DNA of 64,000 nt from Stakelama pacifica (GCF_004361835.1 NZ_SNWD01000008.1:113405-177404), one strand, 5' to 3'. Counted from the stretch's first letter, positions 35,441 to 44,652 are shown. Translations and numbers: made by a program. Notes: generated by a model from the letters alone, not told the origin.

Positions 35441-36817
35441 ATGCCCAATTTGACACAGGAACGGTCGGCCGTCCTTGCACTTATCGCGCCGTTAACGCTT
35501 GTCGGCGGCTGGTTCGTTCTCGGCGCGAATACCAATTTCCTCGCGGGGGCCTTCGGGCTGGCATCGTTCGCTGCGGTTCTGGCGATACTGACCCTTTCGC
35601 CGCCTGAGGCGAATATATGGCGTGCGCTGCGCCTCCCGCTTTCATTCTTCGCTCTGGCGCTGATCTGGGCGGCGCTTCCCGTTATAATCCCCTTCGACAT
35701 GTTTCCTGCCGACCGGCTGGCGACCGATTCGATAGCGCCGCGATGGATCGGACAGGCGGCGGCCGTCGCATGGTTTGCGGGTGGTGCTGCGATGGGGGCC
35801 CGGCCCGGGGTTGGGCGATCCGCGGTGCGCCTGATCGTTATTCTGGGATTGCTGTGGATGGCGATCTCGGTCGCGTTACGAGCGGCCGGTATTTCCTATG
35901 TCGCCCTGTGGGGGCCGGTTTCGCAATATTCGCACTTTGCGCTGACGCTGCGCAACGCGAACACTGCGGGCACGATTCTCGCCATGCTCAGCGTCCTTGC
36001 CTGTGGCGAGTTTCTGGCGCTCGCCATCCGCTTCGGCGATCCGATGCACACTGCCGACCGGCACGCTGCACTGAAACTTGCCCTCACGCTGGCCGCATTC
36101 AGCGCCTGTGCGGGCGCCATTGCGATTACGGGATCGCGAATGGCGTTGGTGCTGGCGGGGTTGGGGGTGCTGGTTCTGGTAGCCCGACGCGGTGGCCAGC
36201 TATGGCGGCACGGGGCGATTGTCGCGCTCCCTGCGCTGGGCGTTCTGATCGTTCCGCCGATGCTTCTGCTGCTCCTGCTGGGCGGGAGTGTCCTTCGAAA
36301 ATTTCACGGGCTTGCGGGCGATTTCAACCTGCGGGTAACGGACATGGCGAATTTCGTTGCGCTCAGCTTGCAAAAGCCGTGGTTCGGCGTCGGCCTCGGT
36401 AATTTCGGGCTGGCCAATCTTTCGTCGCTGACCCCGGAAGATGCCCTGCACCGGTGGAATTTCGGCGCTGCGCATAACGTCCTGCTGAACGCGGCGATCG
36501 AAGGGGGCTGGCCCTATGCGCTGTTCGCAGCGGCAGGCGTCGTGACCGCGGCGATCCCGATTTTTAGCCTGCGCGATCGCGTCGCCTATGACGTCCGTAT
36601 GGTCGCGCTGTGCACGGCGGTCGTCATCGGAATAGCGGCGGGGCTGATTGATATCGCGCTCGACGTGCCCGCCATGCTGGCCTTTGTCGCATGGCTTGGC
36701 GGTATTGCGCTGTCGCGGGCTATTCGGGCGCGGACCCGAATGGTCGATTGGCGAGCCCGCGACCGGGAAGGCGAAGCGCAATCGCCGTATACGCAGGCGT
36801 ATCCGCTACCGCATTGA
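35441..36817 (+). CDS. O-antigen ligase/Wzy-like membrane protein
   Basis: 458 residues with about eleven membrane spans. It has the polymerase/ligase-family region around residues 300-345 with LRVTDMANFVALSLQKPWFGVGLGNF and the catalytic-type His in FGAAHNVLLNAAIEGG. This Wzy_C-type pattern is shared by EPS polymerases and O-antigen ligases, so either activity is possible. Its 3' end overlaps the convergent gene at 36720 by 98 bases. AGAGGAAACAG lies shortly before the ATG. A second, unrelated polymerase lies at 56096. Confidence 0.82.
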   Translation: MPNLTQERSAVLALIAPLTLVGGWFVLGANTNFLAGAFGLASFAAVLAILTLSPPEANIWRALRLPLSFFALALIWAALPVIIPFDMFPADRLATDSIAPRWIGQAAAVAWFAGGAAMGARPGVGRSAVRLIVILGLLWMAISVALRAAGISYVALWGPVSQYSHFALTLRNANTAGTILAMLSVLACGEFLALAIRFGDPMHTADRHAALKLALTLAAFSACAGAIAITGSRMALVLAGLGVLVLVARRGGQLWRHGAIVALPALGVLIVPPMLLLLLLGGSVLRKFHGLAGDFNLRVTDMANFVALSLQKPWFGVGLGNFGLANLSSLTPEDALHRWNFGAAHNVLLNAAIEGGWPYALFAAAGVVTAAIPIFSLRDRVAYDVRMVALCTAVVIGIAAGLIDIALDVPAMLAFVAWLGGIALSRAIRARTRMVDWRARDREGEAQSPYTQAYPLPH

Positions 36818-37445
36818 TAACGTCTTCGCGTTGCGACTGGCCCTGACTGGCATACCATAATGCTTCCTGGTCGACGGCAATGCGGAGCGCGGGGTCGAGC
36901 CGGCTCCAGTGATGCGTGCCCCACCAGATTCGCCACATGCCGGCGGACGGGGAGAAGCGCTGCATTGCATAGCTTTGGCCAAGCGCTGCTACCGCCTCTC
37001 CCATATGGCGCGCATTGGCTGCGGCGAGCGCGTGGAGAATGCGCACCTCGCCATTATCAGGCGCGCGGCCCTGCAACCGCGTATCGGCACGAAGCGCTGC
37101 CGCGATATAGGAGGATGCCTCTTCCGGGGAGGCCGCCTGTTCGGTGAGGGCGGCAAAGCCGGTGATACAGGCGCTGAGCACGCGTTCCGAATTCGCCGTC
37201 GCGCAGCCGGAAAGGCGGTCGGCAAGTTCGCGCCGCCGGCTCTCGGTCGGCTGATCGCGCGCGGATCGCGCAAGCTTCGCCATATGCGAAATATGCCATT
37301 CGCGCACCGTGATGACCGCTGCGGCGAGCATGGCGAGGGCAAGGACAATCCTTGCAATCAGCACAAAGCGATCGGGCCGAAGGCTGCGATCGGAATCGCG
37401 TCCTCCGGCCCGCTTTGTACGTCCGAATATCGCCGGTCGGCTCAC
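36720..37445 (-). CDS. Membrane-anchored protein of unknown function, last gene of the Wzc operon
   Basis: 241 residues from a GTG. An N-terminal polar stretch of ~28 residues is followed by one membrane helix (FVLIARIVLALAMLAAAVITV), then a helical, Ala-rich periplasmic part with repeat-like helices (residues ~90-170), possibly TPR-like. No family recognised. Its start overlaps the Wzc-like gene by 4 bases (GTGA), so it is translated with it, and a role in assembling or regulating the export complex seems likely. Its 3' end overlaps the polymerase-like gene antisense by 98 bases. Confidence 0.7.
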   Translation of the reverse strand: MSRPAIFGRTKRAGGRDSDRSLRPDRFVLIARIVLALAMLAAAVITVREWHISHMAKLARSARDQPTESRRRELADRLSGCATANSERVLSACITGFAALTEQAASPEEASSYIAAALRADTRLQGRAPDNGEVRILHALAAANARHMGEAVAALGQSYAMQRFSPSAGMWRIWWGTHHWSRLDPALRIAVDQEALWYASQGQSQREDVINAVADTPAYTAIALRLPGRGLANRPFGSAPE

Positions 37446-39604
37446 GCCTCGCGATACTGGCGATATTTCGCCTGATAATAAGCCGGGTCGGAAGCCGACA
37501 TCCGGCCACTACGCAGCGACACCATCGACAATGCAGTCCCGCCGATCATCGTGCCGTCATGGCGGATCAGATCGACCGCGGCCCGCGCGGCACGCGGCGG
37601 GGTGCTTTCCGACTTCGCGATGAAGATCGACGTATCGCAAAGCGACGCCACGATGCGCGAATCGGCAACCGCCAGCACCGGTGCGGTGTCGAGGATCACA
37701 AAGTCGTAACGATCGCGAAGCTGCGCGAGCAGCGAGCGCATATTCTGGCCGCTGAACAGATCGACCGGCGTGAAATTCTTACCGCGAAGCGGCAGCACGT
37801 CCAGATTCGACTGCGAGTCGCGAACGATCGCATCGGCAAGCTGCGCTTGTCCGGTAAGCACTTCGACGAGGCCCGGCCGGTCGGGAGCACCGACCATCTC
37901 GCCGAGCCGACCGCGACGAAGATCGCAATCGATCAGGATCGCCCGGTCGCCGCTAAGCGCCATGACGCGGGCCAGCGACAGCGAGGAGGTCGATTTGCCT
38001 TCGCCGGGAAGGGCGGAAAGCACCGCAATCGTCTTGGGCGGCGTGTGCGCGCTGAGCACGATGGAGTTGCGGATGATCCGGAACGCCTCGACATAGCTCG
38101 ACATGGGGCGCAGCGTGGTGAACTGCTCCGGCGAAACCTTCTCGCCGTCGATGCGCAGCTGACGCGAGGTCAGACGCGGGATCGATGCGAGGAAGGGTGC
38201 GCCGACCTCACGCTCAAGATCGGTTGAAGTGCGGATGCGCCGTGACAGAAGCTCCAGCAGCACTGCCGAACCGAACCCGATCAGCAGGCCCATCATCAGC
38301 CCGATCGATGCGAACAGGATACGGTTGGGCGAATACGGATCGAGCGGCGGAGTTGCCACCTGCGTGATGACTGCGGTCGGCAACAGATCGCGCTGCTGCT
38401 GAGTCACCTGCTGAAGCGTCTGCGCAATCTCGTCATAGGATTGCTGCTTGGCCTTTACTTCGCGTTCCAGCGCATCGGCAGTCACTGCAGCGCGGGTGTT
38501 CGACGCCTGCTCGCCACGAACCTGATTCATGCTGGCGCGAAGGCTGGCAGCGCGTGCACGTGCGGCCTGAGCGCGCGATTGCAGACCCGACACGATACGC
38601 GCGGCTTCATCGCGAAGTCCGCGATCGATTTCGTCGATCTGGCTCTTCACCCGCGCATATTCGGGGTGGCGAGGGCCATAGCGCGCCTCAACCTGTGCGA
38701 GCTCGCGTGCCGCCTGTGCGCGCTGGCTGCGCAACTCAGCGATGACCGGCGAATCCAGCACGTTGGAAACGGCTGCGAGCTGCCCCTTCGCAATCTGCGC
38801 TTTTGCAGCGTTGAGGTCTGCGGTGGCAGCGGCGGCTTCGCTTTCGGCCTGGGCAAGCTGAACGGCAACCGGACCTACCTGCTGATCGGCGATCGTGCCC
38901 TGAGTCGTGCCTTCAACGATCCCGGCGCGCGAGCGATATTGCGCAAGCTGGTTTTCCGAACTTTCGACTTCCTTTCCGAGCGTATTCAAACGCTGGCTAA
39001 GGAATTTCGCCTGTTCGGAAGCGTTTTTCGTGCGATCTTCGACCGTGCTCGCCACATAGGTTTGCGCTACCTCATTTGCGATTTTGGCAGCTTTCCCGGC
39101 ATCTTTCGACCGGAAGTGAACCGTCACAATGTAATTGTCGGATTCCCGCGTGACGTCGAGATGTTCCAGGAAATTGGCGACAACCCGGTCGAACGTATCC
39201 GCACTGTCATTTGCAGCCGTTTCCGAATCCGGCCGGAATTCGGGGTCGTTTACGAGATTCATATCGCGAACCACGCGCGCGGCAATTTCGCGCGAACGGA
39301 TGATCGCTACTTCCGTATCAATACGCGACTGATCGGCCTGCGGCGAAGTCTGACGCGACGGTTCGTCGGTCACCGACCGCGCGGCAGGATCGATCTTGAT
39401 CTGTGTCGTGGCCTGATAGAGCGGCGTCATTACAAACGACACCGCTATCGAAGCGACCGTGATGGCCGCCGCGACAGCGACGATGAGCAGCCAACGCCGC
39501 GCGATGATATCGAGCAGCGCCACCAACCCAATCTCGCCCGCCCCGACCTCACTGGCCGGATAGCTGCGATGTGGATATTCGGGCGCAGGGACCTGGCTGT
39601 TCAT
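37442..39604 (-). CDS. Wzc-like polysaccharide co-polymerase and tyrosine autokinase
   Basis: 720 residues. A Wzz domain with the first membrane helix near residue 40, a long periplasmic coiled coil (~190-410) and a second helix at ~430-450. The cytoplasmic BY-kinase domain has Walker A at 530-539 (SALPGEGKST), Walker A' at 556-566 (ILIDCDLRRGR) and Walker B at 635-642 (FVILDTAP). The end is a Tyr cluster (YYQAKYRQY), where autophosphorylation occurs. This single-chain form is like ExoP or a fusion of GelC and GelE, and controls chain length and export. It sits in the operon with the OPX lipoprotein and beta-barrel. Confidence 0.94.
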   Translation of the reverse strand: MNSQVPAPEYPHRSYPASEVGAGEIGLVALLDIIARRWLLIVAVAAAITVASIAVSFVMTPLYQATTQIKIDPAARSVTDEPSRQTSPQADQSRIDTEVAIIRSREIAARVVRDMNLVNDPEFRPDSETAANDSADTFDRVVANFLEHLDVTRESDNYIVTVHFRSKDAGKAAKIANEVAQTYVASTVEDRTKNASEQAKFLSQRLNTLGKEVESSENQLAQYRSRAGIVEGTTQGTIADQQVGPVAVQLAQAESEAAAATADLNAAKAQIAKGQLAAVSNVLDSPVIAELRSQRAQAARELAQVEARYGPRHPEYARVKSQIDEIDRGLRDEAARIVSGLQSRAQAARARAASLRASMNQVRGEQASNTRAAVTADALEREVKAKQQSYDEIAQTLQQVTQQQRDLLPTAVITQVATPPLDPYSPNRILFASIGLMMGLLIGFGSAVLLELLSRRIRTSTDLEREVGAPFLASIPRLTSRQLRIDGEKVSPEQFTTLRPMSSYVEAFRIIRNSIVLSAHTPPKTIAVLSALPGEGKSTSSLSLARVMALSGDRAILIDCDLRRGRLGEMVGAPDRPGLVEVLTGQAQLADAIVRDSQSNLDVLPLRGKNFTPVDLFSGQNMRSLLAQLRDRYDFVILDTAPVLAVADSRIVASLCDTSIFIAKSESTPPRAARAAVDLIRHDGTMIGGTALSMVSLRSGRMSASDPAYYQAKYRQYREA

Positions 39605-39628
39605 AGGCGTACTTAGCTCCTGAAAATA

Positions 39629-40969
39629 CTAGCGCCGGAATGTGAGCGACAAGGTCGCACGCCATTCATCGAATTCGGGACCCGAAAGCGCGCCCGAACT
39701 CTTTCGTTTGGAATAATTGACACCGCCGCCGATGGCCCAGTCGGGGGACACCAGAAAATTGGCTCCGCCTTCGAACAGGGCAATCTTATCGATGCGGTCG
39801 ATGTCCTTGAAATTGTTACGCTGATACTGGCCGTCGATGTAGAGCAGAAGATTGCGCATCAGCTCATGATCGACGCGTATTGCAGCAGTATTGGCGAAAT
39901 AACCGCTGATCCCTAAGGTGACGGCTTCCTCGATATCGCGCTTGGCGATCAGCGTGACGGTCGACAGGCCCGACGGGAAATATTCGATGCGCGTGTCATA
40001 AGCGAGCCCGCTAATGCGCGGATACTGCGCATCGGACTGGAAGTCGCGCTGAATATAGCCGGCGCCGATATGCGCGCGGATAAGCGCCGTCAGATCGAAG
40101 CTGACACCGCCGAGCAGCCTGAACTCCTCACCATCGCGGTTGGGAAGAGTCCCGATCATTTTCCGGGTATGTGCGATATGGGTATAATCGCCCTCGCCGA
40201 ATACGGAGAAATCGGGGGTCACGGCATATTCCAGTCGCGCGGCGCCGATGGCCGAGGTGCGGTCCCGAAAATCCTGATCGATCACCGCGCCGCCCAGCGA
40301 ACGCACGTCGCTGAAGTTCAGACCGACGACATTGGCAGCGCCCAAAATGCGAAACCGGCCCATTTCATGCTGACCGCGCAGCAGGACCTGCGAACGGACA
40401 TAGGAAATATTGCCCAGCGTATTGGCGGGAATGTCGCTTGCATATTGCGACTGATAGGCCCGCCGAACGCCGGCCGAACCGAGCAGATACGTGCCGCGCT
40501 CGCCATCGAGGCGGCCCGTGATATCGGCGAAATATCCGTTTTCGTTGCGGCTCGTCACGTCGAAGAAGCGCCGGAACACTCCGCCGCCATCGATCGAAAG
40601 CGAATTGGTCCCCCAGTTGCTTTCCAGCCGGATGGAGGGATCGAAGGCGACGAAACCGTCCGACTGACGATTGGTGCCCGATCCCAGAACATTGTCCGAA
40701 TATCCGACGCCGGTAACCACCTCGGGAAAGGCAATGAACCCGCCGACTGGAATCCCCGTCGGTTCATATTCCGGACGTTCGCGATCAAGCACGCTCACAT
40801 TGCGACCGCGATCCGCGCTGAAGGGGATCGGACTGGCAAGAAACGGCCCGTAATTTTCGACCTGTTGCGCCAACGCCGCAGCCGGTACGCCGCAAAGCGC
40901 GATGCACCCGGCCAGGCTGCGCATTCCCAGCCGCCGCATCCGGCTACGCGATGAAATCATATTCGTCAT
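39629..40969 (-). CDS. Outer-membrane beta-barrel protein of the EPS export machinery
   Basis: 446 residues with a signal peptide cut after AALA. The rest is alternating hydrophobic/polar strands, with many pairs of aromatic ends such as EFRLLGGVSFDLTALIRAHIG and WRATLSLTFRR. This pattern fits the putative beta-barrel porin 2 group found with EPS genes. In sphingan clusters a similar barrel lies next to the OPX protein. The OPX protein here is short and lacks a C-terminal membrane helix, so this barrel is the likely outer-membrane channel. It starts by overlapping the upstream small protein gene by 4 bases. Confidence 0.82.
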   Translation of the reverse strand: MTNMISSRSRMRRLGMRSLAGCIALCGVPAAALAQQVENYGPFLASPIPFSADRGRNVSVLDRERPEYEPTGIPVGGFIAFPEVVTGVGYSDNVLGSGTNRQSDGFVAFDPSIRLESNWGTNSLSIDGGGVFRRFFDVTSRNENGYFADITGRLDGERGTYLLGSAGVRRAYQSQYASDIPANTLGNISYVRSQVLLRGQHEMGRFRILGAANVVGLNFSDVRSLGGAVIDQDFRDRTSAIGAARLEYAVTPDFSVFGEGDYTHIAHTRKMIGTLPNRDGEEFRLLGGVSFDLTALIRAHIGAGYIQRDFQSDAQYPRISGLAYDTRIEYFPSGLSTVTLIAKRDIEEAVTLGISGYFANTAAIRVDHELMRNLLLYIDGQYQRNNFKDIDRIDKIALFEGGANFLVSPDWAIGGGVNYSKRKSSGALSGPEFDEWRATLSLTFRR

Positions 40970-41409
40970 GGCAGATAATCGCTCCCCCCGCCGGTCTGAA
41001 TGTCGGGCAGCTCAGCGCGCGCGACGTTCGGACCGAAATACCCCGATCCGCCTGCGCCCGTGCCAGTCGGACATGCCGACAGGGTGGAACGCAGCGCGAT
41101 CAAAGCCCTTTTTGCTTCTTCATTCTCGGTCCCCGCTTCGGCATCCCGGACCGCACGCTGCACGACGAGGCAGTCATAGGGCGACCGATCCGCGATCAGC
41201 GCAAACCTTGCTTCGAACGTCCCGGCATCGGCGTTCGGCGTCAGCGCGATGCTCTGCAATATCTGTCGGACGAGCGCGTCGCTCTGTACCGCGATAGTGT
41301 CAGTGCGCCGTTGCGCGGGAACGGTCTGTGCCGTCGCGGTGGTCACCACCGTGCCGCTCATAGCGAACAGCAGCGCTGCAGGCGTCAGAGCCTTAGTGAC
41401 TTTCTTCAT
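40966..41409 (-). CDS. Small exported protein between OPX and beta-barrel genes, unknown
   Basis: 147 residues. A clear signal peptide (residues 1-27, cut near ATAQ) and a soluble part with two Cys residues that could form a disulfide (YDCLVV and LSACP). I do not recognise the family. GGGAG precedes the ATG. It is translationally coupled to the barrel gene (4-base overlap) and lies between the OPX and barrel genes. A role in linking the periplasmic and outer-membrane parts of the export complex is a guess from position. Confidence 0.7.
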   Translation of the reverse strand: MKKVTKALTPAALLFAMSGTVVTTATAQTVPAQRRTDTIAVQSDALVRQILQSIALTPNADAGTFEARFALIADRSPYDCLVVQRAVRDAEAGTENEEAKRALIALRSTLSACPTGTGAGGSGYFGPNVARAELPDIQTGGGSDYLP

Positions 41410-41493
41410 GTATGTACTCCCAGCACCTTAAGTTCAGTGACTTAGGCGTGGATTCTATAAGCCGGGGGCGGGTCGAAGCGAACCGCGAATATA

Positions 41494-42063
41494 TCAGAAA
41501 TAGCGCTCCGCGACTCGGATAGTGTCCCCCGGATAGACACGTAGCGACGGAGTGACCTCCATCCGCACCTCTTTCGACGCTCCCGACCGCGTTATGAAAA
41601 CGTATTTTTTCTGGGCGCGATAGGTGAAGCCTTCGGCCGAGGAGATGGCGTTGAGCACGGTAAGGCCCGCCGAATAGGGATATTGCCCTGCCTTATTGAC
41701 TTCGCCAAGCACGTAGATCGGCCGGAACGACACGACTTCCACCGAAACATTGGGATCTTTGATGAAGCCGTTGGCCAGTTTCGACTGGATCGTCGCGCCC
41801 AGCTTTGCCGCCGTCAGGCCCTGCGCCTCGACTTCGCCGACCAGCGGGAACGAGATGCTGCCGTTCGGACCGACGACATATTCGCCGCTCAGCGTCGGTT
41901 CGTTGAACACCGCGATTCGGACCTTGTCCGAAGGGGCAAGCTGATAATCAGCGATAACCGCGGCGGAATCCTCTGCAGCCGCGCCGGGCGCTGCGGTCGG
42001 ATAGGCCTGATTGCCGACGCACGCCGACACAAACAAACAGATCAGGACGAGCCAGTACTTCAC
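41494..42063 (-). CDS. OPX-family polysaccharide export lipoprotein (short form)
   Basis: 189 residues from a GTG at 42063 with GGGGA upstream; a TTG two codons earlier is too close to that site. The signal peptide ends in a lipobox (FVSAC), so the protein is lipid-anchored. It contains a Poly_export domain (residues ~35-110: YQLAPSDKVRIAVFNEPTLS, ISFPLVGEVEAQGLT) and one SLBB domain (~115-185: YVLGEVNKAGQYPYSAGLTV). It lacks the C-terminal amphipathic helix that makes the outer-membrane pore in Wza. OPX proteins of this short type are thought to use a separate beta-barrel, here the gene at 39629. Confidence 0.93.
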   Translation of the reverse strand: MKYWLVLICLFVSACVGNQAYPTAAPGAAAEDSAAVIADYQLAPSDKVRIAVFNEPTLSGEYVVGPNGSISFPLVGEVEAQGLTAAKLGATIQSKLANGFIKDPNVSVEVVSFRPIYVLGEVNKAGQYPYSAGLTVLNAISSAEGFTYRAQKKYVFITRSGASKEVRMEVTPSLRVYPGDTIRVAERYF

Positions 42064-42108
42064 ACGCAATCCCCAAATATCTCGCGATACGAAAATCCGG
42101 GGATTCGG

Positions 42109-42732
42109 TTAACTCGCCAATGCTGCAAGTGCAATCGTATTAGAGTCGTCCGTTTCGGGGAATGTACTGTACCAGATCGAAGGGTCGGACGCAGATTGTT
42201 TCAACAGCCAGACATAGGGTGTGTCGGACCATCGTTCGATCCACGGCGTGCGGCTGTCGAGCACCAGATCGGTGCCGTCGACATTAGCGATCAGCACCGT
42301 ATGTAGCCCCGCGCGAGGCACGTAAGCGACTGAATAATAAAGCTTATTCGCCGGGAAGCCGAGCGCAAGGAGCTGCATCCTTTTGGTGATCGCATAGTCC
42401 TCACAATCGCCGCTCGCGCCCTTTGTGAGCGGTACCGCATTCCATTTTTCGCTGCGGTCTTCGCGGAAGCGAATCGCGCTGTTCACGGATCGGTTCACGT
42501 GCTTCAATGTGCCGATAAGGGACTTTGCGGTCCAATTTTTATCATGCACTGCAGCAAAATTTGCGGCCTCGCATATCGCAGGGTCGCGACGACACATTTG
42601 CGTATAGCCGGCGGGCGGTTCGGCGACCGATACTGCAGGGATCGAAGGTGGCGGCGATTCGGCGGCAGTTGCGAGCGCCGGTGCACACGTAATTCCCAGC
42701 ATAATCGTCGAAAAAAAATCGCGCACGCCCAT
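42109..42732 (-). CDS. LapG-like (BTLCP) periplasmic cysteine protease
   Basis: 207 residues with a signal peptide (~1-24). The bacterial transglutaminase-like cysteine protease triad is present: Cys in GASGDCEDYA, His in RAGLHTVLIA and Asp in LVLDSRTPWI. The motifs are those of LapG, the protease that releases type I-secreted adhesins from the cell surface. It lies 46 bases before the OPX gene and is divergent from the type I secretion genes, so it may cleave a secreted protein or an EPS export component. Regulation by a LapD partner is not visible in this window. Confidence 0.84.
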   Translation of the reverse strand: MGVRDFFSTIMLGITCAPALATAAESPPPSIPAVSVAEPPAGYTQMCRRDPAICEAANFAAVHDKNWTAKSLIGTLKHVNRSVNSAIRFREDRSEKWNAVPLTKGASGDCEDYAITKRMQLLALGFPANKLYYSVAYVPRAGLHTVLIANVDGTDLVLDSRTPWIERWSDTPYVWLLKQSASDPSIWYSTFPETDDSNTIALAALAS

Positions 42733-42783
42733 ACCGGCACCTGTCCGCTCATCTACAATGACGAACAGGGTACTTGCGTCGAT

Positions 42784-42798
42784 TTAAGCCTGACTTAG
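42784..42798. promoter_or_regulatory. CtrA-type box (one mismatch) TTAA-N7-TTAG
   Basis: TTAAGCCTGACTTAG fits TTAA-N7-TTAA except for the last base. It lies 10 bases from the perfect box at 42808, and 52 bases upstream of the LapG-like start. Confidence 0.5.
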
Positions 42799-42807
42799 GA
42801 AACTACG

Positions 42808-42823
42808 TTAACCCGGCGTTAAC
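42808..42823. promoter_or_regulatory. Perfect CtrA box TTAA-N7-TTAAC
   Basis: TTAACCCGGCGTTAAC is an exact match to the CtrA consensus TTAA-N7-TTAAC. It lies 76 bases upstream of the LapG-like start (42732) and 104 bases upstream of the ABC gene start (42927), a place where CtrA could control both. Confidence 0.65.
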
Positions 42824-42926
42824 TATTAATAGTCCCGGGCAAAGAACCCGCTGAAGGATAACGACTTTTTAATCCTGTGAGGCGCATAAGCGGACCGTTC
42901 GTACAGCGTTGCGGTGAGTCCACATT

Positions 42927-44651
42927 ATGAAACCCCAAATAACGGCCCCGCCATCCACGGCCTTGCGCGCTGCCTGGCGCGCGTTGCGACCCGCACTGCT
43001 CATCGTCGGGCTGTTCAGCGTCATCGTGAACCTGCTCGCGCTAACGCCGACCCTCTATATGATGCAGGTCTATGACCGGGCGGTCGCATCGGGTCACGTC
43101 GGAACGCTGGCATTGCTTAGCCTTATTGCGCTGGCCAGCCTCGCGATGATGGCGTTGTTCGACTGGTTGCGCGCGCGGATATTGGTGCGCGCGGGTCGGG
43201 CGTTCGACGCGATGCTGGCACCCGCCGTTGCTGCGCGCCTCGTCACGAAGACACAGGCGGTGGCCGCCGACCGGGGGGCGGGGCTGCGCCGACTGGACAC
43301 GGTGCGTCAGGTGATCGCCAGCCCGCTGGCCACCGTTTATTTCGATCTGCCGCTGATGCCGTTATATGTCGCGGCATCCTTCCTCCTGCACTGGTCGATC
43401 GGCGTGCTGGGGCTTGCTTCGGCTGCGCTGTTGCTGGTCATTGCGATTCTCGGACAGCGTTCTTCGCATGCGCCGCGCACCCATTCGCTGGCGCAGGCAG
43501 AGGCAGCGCAGGTGGCGCTGGGGCATCTGGCGGCACATGCGGATGATCTGCGTGCCGGCGGAATCGCACCGGGTCTGCTCGAACGATATCTCGATCGCCG
43601 GGCGGCAGGGCGCGACAGCGAAGCGCGCGCTGCATTCTTGGCGGGCGGCTATAGCGGCGCGACCCGATTTTTGCGCATGACGATTCAGTCCGGCGCGCTC
43701 GGCCTTGGCGGGTTGCTCGCCATTGACGGTTTTATCTCGGGCGGTGCGGTGATTGCATCCAGCCTGTTGCTCGGTCGGGTGCTGGCTCCGATCGATCAGA
43801 TCGTCGGGGGGTGGCAGGCGCTTGGTAACGCGCGCGATTCACATGCGTATCTCAAACAGTTGCTGGCCGATGCTCCTATCCAGACCGGCACGACGATGCC
43901 CGAACCGGAAGGCGCGCTTCAGGCGGAGCGGCTGACCGTCCTTGCCCCCGGTTCGGATCGTATCGCGATCGCCAATGTCGAATTCTCGGTAAATCCCGGT
44001 GAACAGATCGGCGTTGTCGGCCTGAGCGGTGCGGGCAAGTCGACGCTGCTGCGCGCCATGGCGGGCGCACTGCCCGCGGTGCGCGGCACGGTTCGGATCG
44101 ACGGGCTCGCCTTCGATCACTGGCCGACGCATCAGCTGAACCGCGCCATCGGCTTTCTTCCGCAGAATGCCGTTTTGTTTCCCGGTACGGTGAAGGACAA
44201 TATCGCCCGTTTCGAGGCCGAATCGAGTGAGCGCACTGCTGAGAAGATCGACGCCGATGTGGTTGCCGCAGCGATGCGTACCGGCGCGCACGATATGATC
44301 GTGCGGTTGCCCGATGGCTATGACACGATGATCGGAACCGGCGAACCCGGCCTGTCGGCGGGCCAGATCCAGCGCGTCGCGCTGGCGCGCGCCATGTATC
44401 GCGGCCCGCGCATCCTTATCCTCGACGAGCCGACCGCCAATCTCGATTCCGAGGCATGTTATCGCCTGATCCGCCTGCTCAGCAGCCTGCGGGGCGAGCG
44501 CGTGACCGTATTGCTCGGCAGCCATAGCGGCGAGGTGCTGGCCTCGCTCGACAAGTTGCTGGTGCTGAAGGCGGGAGCGATGACCAGCTTCGCGCCGCCG
44601 CCCAATGGCCGGTTGCAGGTCCGCAACGCCGATGCGTCGAAGGTGACATGA
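42927..44651 (+). CDS. Type I secretion ABC transporter (PrtD/AtrD-like)
   Basis: 574 residues. The N-terminal ~300 residues are the six-helix transmembrane domain (with MMQVYDRAVASGHVGTL, typical of type I exporters), and the rest is the ATPase: Walker A GLSGAGKST, signature LSAGQIQRVALARA, Walker B ILILDEPTANLD. There is no C39 peptidase domain, so the substrate is exported without cleavage. With the MFP gene immediately downstream it forms a type I system that should use a TolC-like outer-membrane factor elsewhere. The best candidate substrate is the RTX-repeat hydrolase at 50793. AtrD in sphingan clusters is its likely relative. Confidence 0.9.
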   Translation: MKPQITAPPSTALRAAWRALRPALLIVGLFSVIVNLLALTPTLYMMQVYDRAVASGHVGTLALLSLIALASLAMMALFDWLRARILVRAGRAFDAMLAPAVAARLVTKTQAVAADRGAGLRRLDTVRQVIASPLATVYFDLPLMPLYVAASFLLHWSIGVLGLASAALLLVIAILGQRSSHAPRTHSLAQAEAAQVALGHLAAHADDLRAGGIAPGLLERYLDRRAAGRDSEARAAFLAGGYSGATRFLRMTIQSGALGLGGLLAIDGFISGGAVIASSLLLGRVLAPIDQIVGGWQALGNARDSHAYLKQLLADAPIQTGTTMPEPEGALQAERLTVLAPGSDRIAIANVEFSVNPGEQIGVVGLSGAGKSTLLRAMAGALPAVRGTVRIDGLAFDHWPTHQLNRAIGFLPQNAVLFPGTVKDNIARFEAESSERTAEKIDADVVAAAMRTGAHDMIVRLPDGYDTMIGTGEPGLSAGQIQRVALARAMYRGPRILILDEPTANLDSEACYRLIRLLSSLRGERVTVLLGSHSGEVLASLDKLLVLKAGAMTSFAPPPNGRLQVRNADASKVT

Positions 44652-44652
44652 G

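Larger units (their letters stand above)
42733..42926. promoter_or_regulatory. Divergent promoter region for OPX operon and type I secretion operon
   Basis: 194 bases lie between the LapG-like gene (minus) and the ABC transporter gene (plus). It carries two CtrA-type boxes in tandem (42784-42798 and 42808-42823), so both operons are candidates for the same control. Confidence 0.7.
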
